This document shows, one piece after another, positions 6,359 through 11,908 of a stretch of DNA of 11,908 nucleotides. Under the pieces are notes generated by a model. The model had not been told where the DNA came from. It did not search any database and saw nothing but the letters and a program-made list of their open reading frames with translations. Source of the stretch: JAJZCD01 sp964570005. GTDB taxonomy: Bacteria > Patescibacteriota > Saccharimonadia > Saccharimonadales > UBA4665. A program made the position numbers and the translations under genes. How positions within the stretch are numbered: position 1 is the first letter of the stretch; every line of letters begins with the position of its first letter. The DNA lies in contig CAZMWE010000037.1 in assembly GCA_964570005.1 (NCBI GenBank), forward strand, positions 1 to 11,908, in the 5' to 3' direction.

Positions 6359-6793
6359 ATGGACGAATCTAAACCGCCATCGGAACCTGTAGGACAGCCT
6401 GTAGCTCCAGCTGCTGCGCCTACTCCCGAAGAAGCTGCGCCCCCACAAGACACGTCATCATCCGCGCCAGCTGCCGCCACATCTGCCCCGGAAACTGCTG
6501 CGCCAGCTGCGCCCCCACAAAATACGTCGCCTGCCCCCGCCGCCCCCGATCCTCAGCCGGCGCCTGCCCCGCCGAGCACAGAACCAGCTCCCGCAAGCCC
6601 ACCATCCGAATCTCCCACAGCGGACAAACTGGCTGATCAACCCGATTCAAACGCTACTCCAGACTCTGCTCCAAAACCGGCACCCAAGCCGGCATCGGGC
6701 GCCAAGGGCCCGGGCCTTATCATTGCACTGGCGGTCATTGTTGTGATCGTGCTAGCTGGCGTAGCCTACTACGCATTTACAAAAGCAAACTAG
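6359..6793 (+). CDS. Pro/Ala-rich tail-anchored membrane protein
   Basis: Residues 1-117 of 144 are almost entirely Pro, Ala, Ser, Thr and acidic residues, so they are probably disordered; residues 119-140 (GLIIALAVIVVIVLAGVAYYAF) form one membrane helix, leaving a four-residue end TKAN. There is no signal peptide, so the Pro-rich part is probably cytoplasmic and the helix acts as a C-terminal tail anchor; the opposite orientation cannot be excluded. An internal near-repeat (APPQDTSSSAPAA at 27-39, APPQNTSPAPAA at 51-62) suggests growth by duplication. Low complexity makes homology-based assignment impossible here. It sits between a DNA-repair gene and tsaC, 8 bases from the latter, and has its own -10 box. 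Confidence 0.78.
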   Translation: MDESKPPSEPVGQPVAPAAAPTPEEAAPPQDTSSSAPAAATSAPETAAPAAPPQNTSPAPAAPDPQPAPAPPSTEPAPASPPSESPTADKLADQPDSNATPDSAPKPAPKPASGAKGPGLIIALAVIVVIVLAGVAYYAFTKAN

Positions 6794-6801
6794 AGTGTAC
6801 T

Positions 6802-7389
6802 ATGCGACTGTTTCAGGATATCAATGACCCTGAGCTGGTAGAGCTCTTGCGGGGCGGTGCCGTGGGCGTGCTGCCGACCGATACGGTCTATGGCCTGGTT
6901 TGCCGGGCTGCCGATGAGCGGGCGGTGAAGCGCTTGTATGATACGAAAGGACGCGATGGCAAACCCGGGACTATCATTGCCGCCAGGATACAGCAGCTGG
7001 TTGACCTGGGCGTACGAGCACGGTACTTGAAGGCCGTTGAGCACTTCTGGCCGGGTCCGATCAGTATCATCGTGCCTGCCGATCTCGGTTACCTTAACCA
7101 AGGGGTGGTCGGGCTAGCGTTACGTATTCCAGGTGACGACCTCTTGCGTGAACTTCTGCGTCAGACTGGCGCTTTGCAGACCACCAGCGCCAATGCATCC
7201 AGTGAGCCCACGGCGACGACTGTCGAAGCGGCACGGGCGTATTTTGGTGACAGCGTCGATTTTTATGTGGACGGTGGGGATTTGTCGGGTCGCCCACCCT
7301 CCACAATCATACGCATTGTGGACGACGCGATTGAAATCATCCGTGAGGGCGCGGTCAAAATTGACGAAAACGGTAGGGTGGCTCGCTGA
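6802..7389 (+). CDS. tsaC: L-threonylcarbamoyladenylate synthase (TsaC/YrdC/Sua5 family)
   Basis: Makes threonylcarbamoyl-AMP from threonine, bicarbonate and ATP, the first step of the universal t6A37 modification of ANN-decoding tRNAs. The 195 residues match the short TsaC form (E. coli 190), without the extra Sua5 domain. Motifs: GVLPTDTVYGL (22-32), LYDTKGRDGKPGTII (45-59) containing the Lys-x-Arg substrate-binding motif, FWPGPISII (82-90), LALRIPGDD (105-113), LQTTSANASSEPTA (125-138), PSTIIRI (166-172) and REGAVKI (181-187). It lies 8 bases after the preceding stop with no clear Shine-Dalgarno, so it is probably expressed from the upstream transcript. The TGA stop fits the normal family end. 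The other t6A genes are not in this window. YciO-like paralogues share this fold, so exact activity is slightly uncertain. Confidence 0.9.
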   Translation: MRLFQDINDPELVELLRGGAVGVLPTDTVYGLVCRAADERAVKRLYDTKGRDGKPGTIIAARIQQLVDLGVRARYLKAVEHFWPGPISIIVPADLGYLNQGVVGLALRIPGDDLLRELLRQTGALQTTSANASSEPTATTVEAARAYFGDSVDFYVDGGDLSGRPPSTIIRIVDDAIEIIREGAVKIDENGRVAR

Positions 7390-7458
7390 CCGGACATAGC
7401 CAGCGGCATGAAGCACATACGAACATATGCGCCGGGTGCTACGCAAGGGGTATTTTCA

Positions 7459-7486
7459 TTGAAAAACGGCTCGAAGGTTATAAAAT
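7459..7486 (+). promoter_or_regulatory. Promoter TTGAAA-16-TAAAAT for the 7496 gene
   Basis: TTGAAA (7459-7464) and TAAAAT (7481-7486) are 16 bases apart, and the predicted start of transcription falls within a few bases of ATG 7496. It lies in a 106-base gap after tsaC that shows no terminator hairpin. No Shine-Dalgarno precedes the ATG. Confidence 0.5.
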
Positions 7487-7495
7487 ATACATATC

Positions 7496-9256
7496 ATGGC
7501 AGGTTCCATAGAGATATCCAAATTCACGTCGGGTGAGTCAGACGAAAATACTCCGGACAGCAAAAAATCCAGGAAGGATAAGACTGAGTCCGGTAGTAGT
7601 AAGCCTGCCCGGTCAGTCCGTTTTCGTCTTGATGGCCTCGATGGCGCGGCTACTCGGAAACCGGAACGGTCTTGGTCAGGACATGACTTTCTAACAGGCG
7701 CTGTGCTGGAAGGACTCAAGCCCGAGAAAAAAGTTGACGGCACTAAGCTAACAGGAAAACCCGGAGCCGAGGTGACCGAGGTTGACGCAGAAGCTGCTAA
7801 ACCTAAGGGACAAGCTACAGAGGCGCAGGCTGCTGGTGTGTCTGAGATGTCTCAAGCGGCGGCTGACTCTACGGAAAAACCAGCTGCCGAAAGTGATGAG
7901 AATGATCATGACCAGACTCAGGGTCGTCTCGAAAACAGCGCCTTTTATGCCGATTGGGCTAAAAGTCCCAATACCGAAGTGGTGGTGCCAATAGACAAGG
8001 AGGATGTGAGCGGAGACATGTATGTTGCTCATGCCGTAAGGAATAAGGAGCAACCAGCCGAAGAGGCAGACGCTAACCAACTGGCTGAAGCAGTCGTAAC
8101 TGGGTATACAACCACAATTCCTGAGGCGGTTGCGGCCGAAGCCGAACACCATGAACAACCTGAACCGGTCATCGGTTGGCATGAGCAGCCGATGCGGCAG
8201 CAAGGTGCGCGCGACTATGAAGTGCCTCCGGCTGCCGTACCCGGTGGCGGCGGAGAAATGCAGCCACCCCGTGGGCCTGAAGATAGGGCATTCGGATTGC
8301 CGCCGGACCCGGAAGAAGGTCCGCACTCATTTGTGCCCGTGTCGGCTCCAGCCGAATACTCCCACGGTCCCGAACCCGCCGAAATCTTTCGCGATCACGC
8401 CCGCCGTGATGCCGCAGCGGCGATCCATAGTAACACCGTTTCGCCATCCGAAGAACTAGTCACCCGACGGGAGGCGGACGAGCGGGCATATCGTCACGAG
8501 CGCATTGGTCAAAACCGTGGATTTGGAGTTGGCCTGGCGCTGGCTGCATACGAACACTTCAAACACCGGCGCCGTGAAAAGAAGGCCGCCAAAGCGCATC
8601 GGGAGCAAATCCGTAAACTACAAAAGATACAGGAAAACCAGGCCTGGGTAACCAAGGAGCAGACACAAAGGCAAGCCGAAACTACCCGCCAATTGCAGAG
8701 TGCTGAAGCACGTCTGGTCGTCGCCGAAAGGCGCCCGCAGTTCCAGCCGCTTGCTCCGGCCGAGGTGGCTCGTCTGGCTGAGCGGCAAGCTAGGGAGCAG
8801 TCGCGGCCGCAGGGTGCTGAACAACCTGCCGAGCAACTCGTCATTCCACCCGAACACCGCGTCGAGACTAGCGCCTGGCTCTACACAGAGGTGGACGCCC
8901 GTACTGGTCAGCCGGTAGAAGCGCCTGCGGCTCCGCGCGGTGAAGAGTACTACGAGGAACGGAGGCACGAAATCCCGCAATTCCAGCAGCGGAATGCAGC
9001 TGCCGGTGAGGTTGCCCTGGTCGCGAGCGGGGTGACCGGAGGTGTAAACGGCGACGGTGCGCAACCAGACGACGGTGCTGCATTGCCCGTAGATATCCCG
9101 AACGCAAGTATGCAAGGGCCTCCGAGCAGTGCCCGCAAGACGCCGCAACCATTGAGCGCTCCGGCGCCTAAACCACCACTCTCGGGTATGCCACTCTGGA
9201 CCTATCTGGTCACGCTGGTTGCTATCGTGATATGTCTGGTGGTTTTGCTGCACTAA
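7496..9256 (+). CDS. Large tail-anchored coiled-coil protein of unknown function
   Basis: A 586-residue protein whose only strong hydrophobic helix is at the extreme C-terminus (567-585, PLWTYLVTLVAIVICLVVLLH), so the body is probably cytoplasmic and tail-anchored. Residues 1-300 are charged, Pro/Glu/Ala-rich and probably disordered. Residues 320-435 are strongly helical (HERIGQNRGFGVGLALAAYE, then RRREKKAAKAHREQIRKLQK, then KEQTQRQAETTRQL), predicting a long coiled coil. A short Gly/Ala segment (342-351) precedes the basic stretch. 440-560 is again Pro/Gly-rich. No enzymatic motif is visible. A scaffolding or membrane-tethering role is inferred. It ends overlapping the stop codon of the convergent murC-type gene by 3 bases. 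Confidence 0.82.
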   Translation: MAGSIEISKFTSGESDENTPDSKKSRKDKTESGSSKPARSVRFRLDGLDGAATRKPERSWSGHDFLTGAVLEGLKPEKKVDGTKLTGKPGAEVTEVDAEAAKPKGQATEAQAAGVSEMSQAAADSTEKPAAESDENDHDQTQGRLENSAFYADWAKSPNTEVVVPIDKEDVSGDMYVAHAVRNKEQPAEEADANQLAEAVVTGYTTTIPEAVAAEAEHHEQPEPVIGWHEQPMRQQGARDYEVPPAAVPGGGGEMQPPRGPEDRAFGLPPDPEEGPHSFVPVSAPAEYSHGPEPAEIFRDHARRDAAAAIHSNTVSPSEELVTRREADERAYRHERIGQNRGFGVGLALAAYEHFKHRRREKKAAKAHREQIRKLQKIQENQAWVTKEQTQRQAETTRQLQSAEARLVVAERRPQFQPLAPAEVARLAERQAREQSRPQGAEQPAEQLVIPPEHRVETSAWLYTEVDARTGQPVEAPAAPRGEEYYEERRHEIPQFQQRNAAAGEVALVASGVTGGVNGDGAQPDDGAALPVDIPNASMQGPPSSARKTPQPLSAPAPKPPLSGMPLWTYLVTLVAIVICLVVLLH

Positions 9257-10572
9257 TGCTGCGCCGTGCCGGTGGCTGTTTGCTGAAACTCTCGCCGCAG
9301 CCATTCATCCAAGCTGCCACCGCCCCCCGCGGTCAGGCACAGTACCGTGTCTCCGTCCGCGATGTGCCGGATAATCTTGTCCCTTAAAGCGGCGTCTAGT
9401 CGTGCTGCCTCAGTACTTGTCTGCGTCTCGGAACTTAGTAACAACTTGAGATCGTCCGGTGTCAGCAGTTTCAGAGATTTGTCCTCGCGCGCCAGATAAC
9501 TCGGCACTATGTAGAGCTTTTTCACGCTATCGAACAAATGCTCCAGCTCATTCTTTATAAAATGCTGGCGTGTGTTGTGCAGACCCTCGTAGACCACTAC
9601 GACATCGCTGCCAGCGACCTCGTGAGCCAGCTGCAAGGCGCCGCGAATCTTGGGCGGCGTGTGTGCGTAGTCGCTGTACAGCCCTGGCGTTATTTCTTCG
9701 AACCGGCGCGATACCCCGGGGAAGTTATTGAGGTACCCGACTAATGTTTCAAATGGCAGCTCCGTTACTGATTGCAGTGCATTAGCTACCAGCCAGGCAT
9801 TCTGGCGATTCACAAGCCCCGGTAGGCTGAGCGACGTGCCAATGGCCGGGTCGGCTTCATCGAGCAAGGTCTGGCCATTATCCGGCTCCAATCCGAGTCT
9901 GTCGGCGTCGGCTTGCCACAATACGGCCCGCGCGCTCTGCTCCAGAAATTCGCGGAACGCCGCGTCGTAATCTTCGCGCGTAGGGTAGATGTCAGGATGA
10001 TCCCAGTCAATGCCGGTAATAAGGCTTAAGAAGGGCTGGTAGCTTAAGAAGTTACGGTCGAACTCATCAGCCTCGTATACGAAGTATTCCGCACCAGGCT
10101 CAAACGCACCCATTTCGGCGAAGCTGCTTTTGGCCGGCAGAATGTAGCCTAAGGGCAAGCCGAGCTGCTTTAAGAGCCAGACGGTTAATGCTGTGGTGGT
10201 GGTTTTGCCGTGTGTACCGGCGATAGCGATGAGTTTTAAACCCTTATCGCTGATGATTTGGTTCAGCAGCTCATCGCGTTTGCTGGTTTTAATACTCTGC
10301 TCACGGCAAAATTTCAGCTCCGGGGCGTCCGGATTTTCGAGCGGCAGAGCCGAAGTGTACACGAACCAGTCGATGGGCTTACGTGCATGCACGGCGGCAA
10401 TCGCCGCCTCGTCCTGGCCGATGTGGATATCGGTAATACCGTGCTTCCGCAGGTTCTCAATGTATAGGCTGGCTTGCTTGTCCGAGCCTGACACGTCGTA
10501 GCTGGCCTGGCGGGCCACCAGCGCCAGCGGTCCGATGCCCGTTCCTCCGATGCCCGAGAAATATATGTGCAT
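9253..10572 (-). CDS. murC: UDP-N-acetylmuramate--L-alanine ligase (MurC-type Mur ligase)
   Basis: Cytoplasmic ATP-dependent ligase of peptidoglycan synthesis, predicted to add L-alanine to UDP-MurNAc. The 439 residues show the N-terminal Rossmann motif IYFSGIGGTGIGPLA (3-17), the ATP loop IAGTHGKTTTTAL (117-129), EADEFDRNFL (167-176) and ITGIDWDHPDIYPT (185-198) of the central domain, NRQNAWLVANAL (255-266), FPGVSRRFE (284-292) and DYAHTPPKIRGAL (301-313) of the C-terminal domain. DYAH-TPP replaces the usual DYGHHP and VVYEGLHNTRQHF replaces the common FQPHRYSR region, so it is a diverged member; Mpl-type ligation is a possible alternative. It stands alone rather than in a division and cell-wall cluster. 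The frame extends to 10593, but ATG 10572 starts exactly at the family N-terminus and has a -10 box 7 bases upstream. Confidence 0.86.
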   Translation of the reverse strand: MHIYFSGIGGTGIGPLALVARQASYDVSGSDKQASLYIENLRKHGITDIHIGQDEAAIAAVHARKPIDWFVYTSALPLENPDAPELKFCREQSIKTSKRDELLNQIISDKGLKLIAIAGTHGKTTTTALTVWLLKQLGLPLGYILPAKSSFAEMGAFEPGAEYFVYEADEFDRNFLSYQPFLSLITGIDWDHPDIYPTREDYDAAFREFLEQSARAVLWQADADRLGLEPDNGQTLLDEADPAIGTSLSLPGLVNRQNAWLVANALQSVTELPFETLVGYLNNFPGVSRRFEEITPGLYSDYAHTPPKIRGALQLAHEVAGSDVVVVYEGLHNTRQHFIKNELEHLFDSVKKLYIVPSYLAREDKSLKLLTPDDLKLLLSSETQTSTEAARLDAALRDKIIRHIADGDTVLCLTAGGGGSLDEWLRREFQQTATGTAQH

Positions 10573-10579
10573 ATACCTA

Positions 10580-10588
10580 AGTCTAGCA
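10580..10588 (-). promoter_or_regulatory. Extended -10 TGC-TAGACT for murC
   Basis: On the minus strand TGC-TAGACT is followed by seven bases (TAGGTAT) and ATG 10572. It supports the shorter start and a leaderless mRNA. Together with the TATAAT at 10630-10635 it forms a divergent promoter pair in a 73-base gap. Confidence 0.58.
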
Positions 10589-10629
10589 TGCACTGGCTGG
10601 CGCTATTTATCTATCGCCTGCTCAACGGG

Positions 10630-10635
10630 TATAAT
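10630..10635 (+). promoter_or_regulatory. Consensus -10 TATAAT for the 10646 gene
   Basis: A perfect TATAAT ends 10 bases before ATG 10646, giving a predicted leader of only a few bases. This supports ATG 10646 over the in-frame ATG at 10535, which lies inside murC. Confidence 0.58.
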
Positions 10636-10645
10636 CATAGGCAAG

Positions 10646-11242
10646 ATGAACAAAGGGCATCTGCATCATTTGTGGCGGATTTATCGCCATGCCAGCCCGT
10701 GGTATTTTCTGGCCGGATTACTGGTCTTCGGCGTGATCTGTTTAGTGGCATTGCGCCACAACAACGAGCAGATGGTGCGCCTGCGCGAGGCCGTCTACAC
10801 GGCAGATAAAAACAACGATGACGTGGAAGGCACGCTACGGACGCTGCGCAAGTATGTCTATGGCCACATGAACACATCCTTAAGCAGCGGCCCGAATGCG
10901 GTACATCCGCCCATCCAGCTCAAGTATACCTATGAGCGCTTCGAGCAGGCGCAGGAATCGCAGTTGGGTCAGGGTGACAGTGCGCTATATCAGGCGGCGC
11001 AGTCGTACTGCGATAGCCAGTCGGATGAAGGCAGCCAGGTTATTGCCTGCATACAACAGTACGCAGCAGCCCACGGTGCGCAGCTGGCACCCGTGCCGGC
11101 CGGCTTGTATGAGTTTGATTTCGTAAGTGCCCGCTGGTCGCCGGATCTCGCCGGTTGGAGCCTGGTGCTGGCTGTGCTATCGGCTCTAGGGTTGCTCATT
11201 AGTGCCCCCTATCACTGGTGGGCCAAGAAGTTCCTGCTTTGA
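10646..11242 (+). CDS. Two-helix membrane protein with an extracytoplasmic helical domain
   Basis: A 198-residue protein with a basic, His-rich N-terminus (HLHHLWRIYRH), a first membrane helix (about 18-36, PWYFLAGLLVFGVICLVAL), an external region (37-165), a second helix (about 167-187, LAGWSLVLAVLSALGLLISA) and the short basic end YHWWAKKFLL. The external region is largely helical, with a heptad-like stretch (NNEQMVRLREAVYTADKNND, EGTLRTLRKYVYGHM) and two cysteines, Cys122 and Cys135, that could pair. The layout recalls helical sensor domains, but no cytoplasmic output domain exists, so sensing is speculative. I recognise no named family. It is divergent from murC and followed by the Nudix gene after 56 bases. 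Confidence 0.8.
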   Translation: MNKGHLHHLWRIYRHASPWYFLAGLLVFGVICLVALRHNNEQMVRLREAVYTADKNNDDVEGTLRTLRKYVYGHMNTSLSSGPNAVHPPIQLKYTYERFEQAQESQLGQGDSALYQAAQSYCDSQSDEGSQVIACIQQYAAAHGAQLAPVPAGLYEFDFVSARWSPDLAGWSLVLAVLSALGLLISAPYHWWAKKFLL

Positions 11243-11250
11243 TCTTACGG

Positions 11251-11266
11251 CCTTCCGCCCGGAAGG
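11251..11266 (+). other. Small hairpin between the two-TM gene and the Nudix gene
   Basis: CCTTCC (11251-11256) and GGAAGG (11261-11266) form a perfect 6-bp stem with loop GCCC. No T-tract follows, so it is at most a weak terminator or mRNA-end stabiliser. Confidence 0.4.
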
Positions 11267-11282
11267 TTAACCCCCCTCGCTT

Positions 11283-11291
11283 TGTTATACT
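11283..11291 (+). promoter_or_regulatory. Extended -10 TGT-TATACT for the Nudix gene
   Basis: TGT-TATACT ends 7 bases before ATG 11299. This decides that start over the in-frame ATG at 11218, which lies inside the preceding gene, and predicts a leaderless mRNA. Confidence 0.65.
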
Positions 11292-11298
11292 GAACCCC

Positions 11299-11754
11299 AT
11301 GCGTACCATTCACAGAAATATTGTCGCTGGACTCGTGGTGTCCAAAGATAGTAAATTTTTGTTTGGCATGAAAAATCCTAAAAGCGGCGGGGTGTATATC
11401 GATTGCTGGCACACTCCCGGTGGCGGCGTAGAGGAAGGTGAGACCCATAGGCAGGCCCTGAAACGCGAAATAGCTGAAGAGGTCGGTGTCAATATTAGTG
11501 ACGGTGAGGTCGCATTGCTGGATGATCAAGGGATGGGTGAGTCACAAAAGACTCTTAAAGAATCTGGTGAGATTGTGCTCTGCAAGATGAAATTTTACGT
11601 TTATCAAATCGATATACATAAAAATGCTGCCGATATTCGGGTTACACCGGGCGATGACATTGAAAGGTGCGCGTGGGTAAGGCTGGACGAGCTACACAAC
11701 TTCAGGTTAGCCCCTCCGTCTGTCGAATTGTTTAGCAGACTCGGTTGGCTATAA
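11299..11754 (+). CDS. Nudix hydrolase
   Basis: Predicted Mg-dependent hydrolase of a nucleoside diphosphate linked to another group. The Nudix box is intact at residues 42-64: G42, E48, then R56-E57-I58-A59-E60-E61-V62-G63-V64, within GGGVEEGETHRQALKREIAE and the following EVGV. At 151 residues it is one domain of normal size, starting with the typical first strand HRNIVAGLVVSKDSKFLFG and ending with a WVRLDELHNFRLAPPS segment common in the fold. Substrate cannot be assigned; mutagenic-nucleotide cleaning, which would complement the repair genes nearby, is one possibility. The frame is open from 11218, but the -10 box fixes the ATG at 11299. Lower-GC codons than its neighbours are visible, for example in GATATACATAAAAATGC (11613-11629). 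Confidence 0.92.
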   Translation: MRTIHRNIVAGLVVSKDSKFLFGMKNPKSGGVYIDCWHTPGGGVEEGETHRQALKREIAEEVGVNISDGEVALLDDQGMGESQKTLKESGEIVLCKMKFYVYQIDIHKNAADIRVTPGDDIERCAWVRLDELHNFRLAPPSVELFSRLGWL

Positions 11755-11768
11755 TTTCTACTATAAAA

Positions 11769-11794
11769 CTAAACACCCCAGACGGGGTGTTTAG
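11769..11794 (-). terminator. Strong hairpin terminator between convergent genes
   Basis: CTAAACACCCC (11769-11779) and GGGGTGTTTAG (11784-11794) form a perfect 11-bp stem with a 4-base loop. Read on the minus strand the stem is followed by TTTTAT, the layout of a Rho-independent terminator for the minus-strand gene ending at 11817. On the plus strand the stem is preceded by A-rich sequence and has no T-tract after it, so it may end the Nudix transcript less efficiently. Confidence 0.8.
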
Positions 11795-11816
11795 TGGTGG
11801 CGCTGTATCCTAAGGC

Positions 11817-11908
11817 TTATTTGCTGGTATTGGTAGCAGCGGAACCTTGCGCGTTGCTAGTGTTACCGGCTTGTGTCTGGTTGCTTACCTGAGAGCAATC
11901 CGGACCAT
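11817..11908 (-). CDS. C-terminal end of a minus-strand gene (partial)
   Basis: The only minus-strand frame open to the window edge encodes about 30 residues, GPDCSQVSNQTQAGNTSNAQ followed by GSAATNTSK, ending in TAA (11819-11817). Rich in Ser, Thr, Asn and Gln with one Cys, it resembles the low-complexity tail of an exported protein. A perfect terminator hairpin just downstream supports a real gene end. The function cannot be judged from this fragment. Confidence 0.6.
   Translation of the reverse strand, partial: GPDCSQVSNQTQAGNTSNAQGSAATNTSK

Noticed and set aside
6359..6660. Minus-strand open frames of 76-92 residues rich in Gly, Arg and Cys
   Set aside because: They are the complement of the Pro/Ala-rich coding strand, where GC-rich codons suppress stops; no start signal or domain supports them.
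7387..7496. UGA recoding or read-through after tsaC, since the frame stays open past TGA 7387-7389
   Set aside because: The TsaC domain is complete at that point, the extension has no recognisable content, and a promoter for the next gene lies within it. TGA also ends the 10646 gene at a natural point.
10535..10645. 37-residue N-terminal extension of the two-TM protein
   Set aside because: It would lie inside murC on the other strand; a consensus TATAAT lies just before ATG 10646.
11251..11266. Hairpin as a Rho-independent terminator
   Set aside because: The 6-bp stem is followed by TTAACCCCCC with no T-tract, so it is listed only as a hairpin.

Overview
The window looks like chromosome of a small-genome, host-dependent bacterium of the Candidate Phyla Radiation, most likely Candidatus Saccharibacteria (TM7). 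This is inferred from gene style: short basic DNA-repair enzymes, a diverged stand-alone MurC, many single-pass surface proteins with long disordered tails, moderately high GC, and -10 boxes set directly against start codons. UGA acts as a normal stop (ends at 7389 and 11242), which argues against the UGA-recoding SR1 and Gracilibacteria lineages. No rRNA, tRNA, CRISPR array, transposase or integrase was seen.

Layout: positions 1-829 (minus) hold the N-terminal 276 codons of a replication-relaxation-like protein that runs off the left edge. Its first codons and the AT-rich spacer after it (830-1164) differ from the rest of the window in base use. The spacer contains a perfect 8-bp inverted repeat and a cluster of GGGTA/TACCC words, so it looks like the control region of a mobile or plasmid-type module. 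From 1165 on the sequence looks like ordinary chromosome: an anchored surface protein (1165-2052), an AlkA-type DNA glycosylase (2067-2702, minus), a large two-Ig-domain plus beta-propeller surface protein (2767-4731), then a same-strand run of a histidine-rich membrane protein (4793-5548), a MutY-like glycosylase (5532-6341), a Pro/Ala-rich tail-anchored protein (6359-6793) and a TsaC/YrdC protein (6802-7389). A 586-residue tail-anchored coiled-coil protein (7496-9256) meets a murC-type ligase (9253-10572, minus) stop to stop. A divergent two-TM protein (10646-11242), a Nudix hydrolase (11299-11754) and the C-terminal end of a minus-strand gene (11817-11908) complete the window; the last two converge on a strong hairpin.

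Themes: (1) base repair and nucleotide housekeeping (AlkA-like, MutY-like, Nudix); (2) the cell envelope (MurC plus five or six anchored proteins); (3) translation fidelity (TsaC). At least five genes carry a -10 hexamer ending only 6-7 nt before the ATG, predicting leaderless mRNAs. That pattern decided several start choices here. The most unusual enzyme is the MutY-like protein: it keeps the catalytic Glu and helix-hairpin-helix, has Glu in place of the usual Asp, lacks every Fe-S cysteine, and ends in a predicted winged helix.
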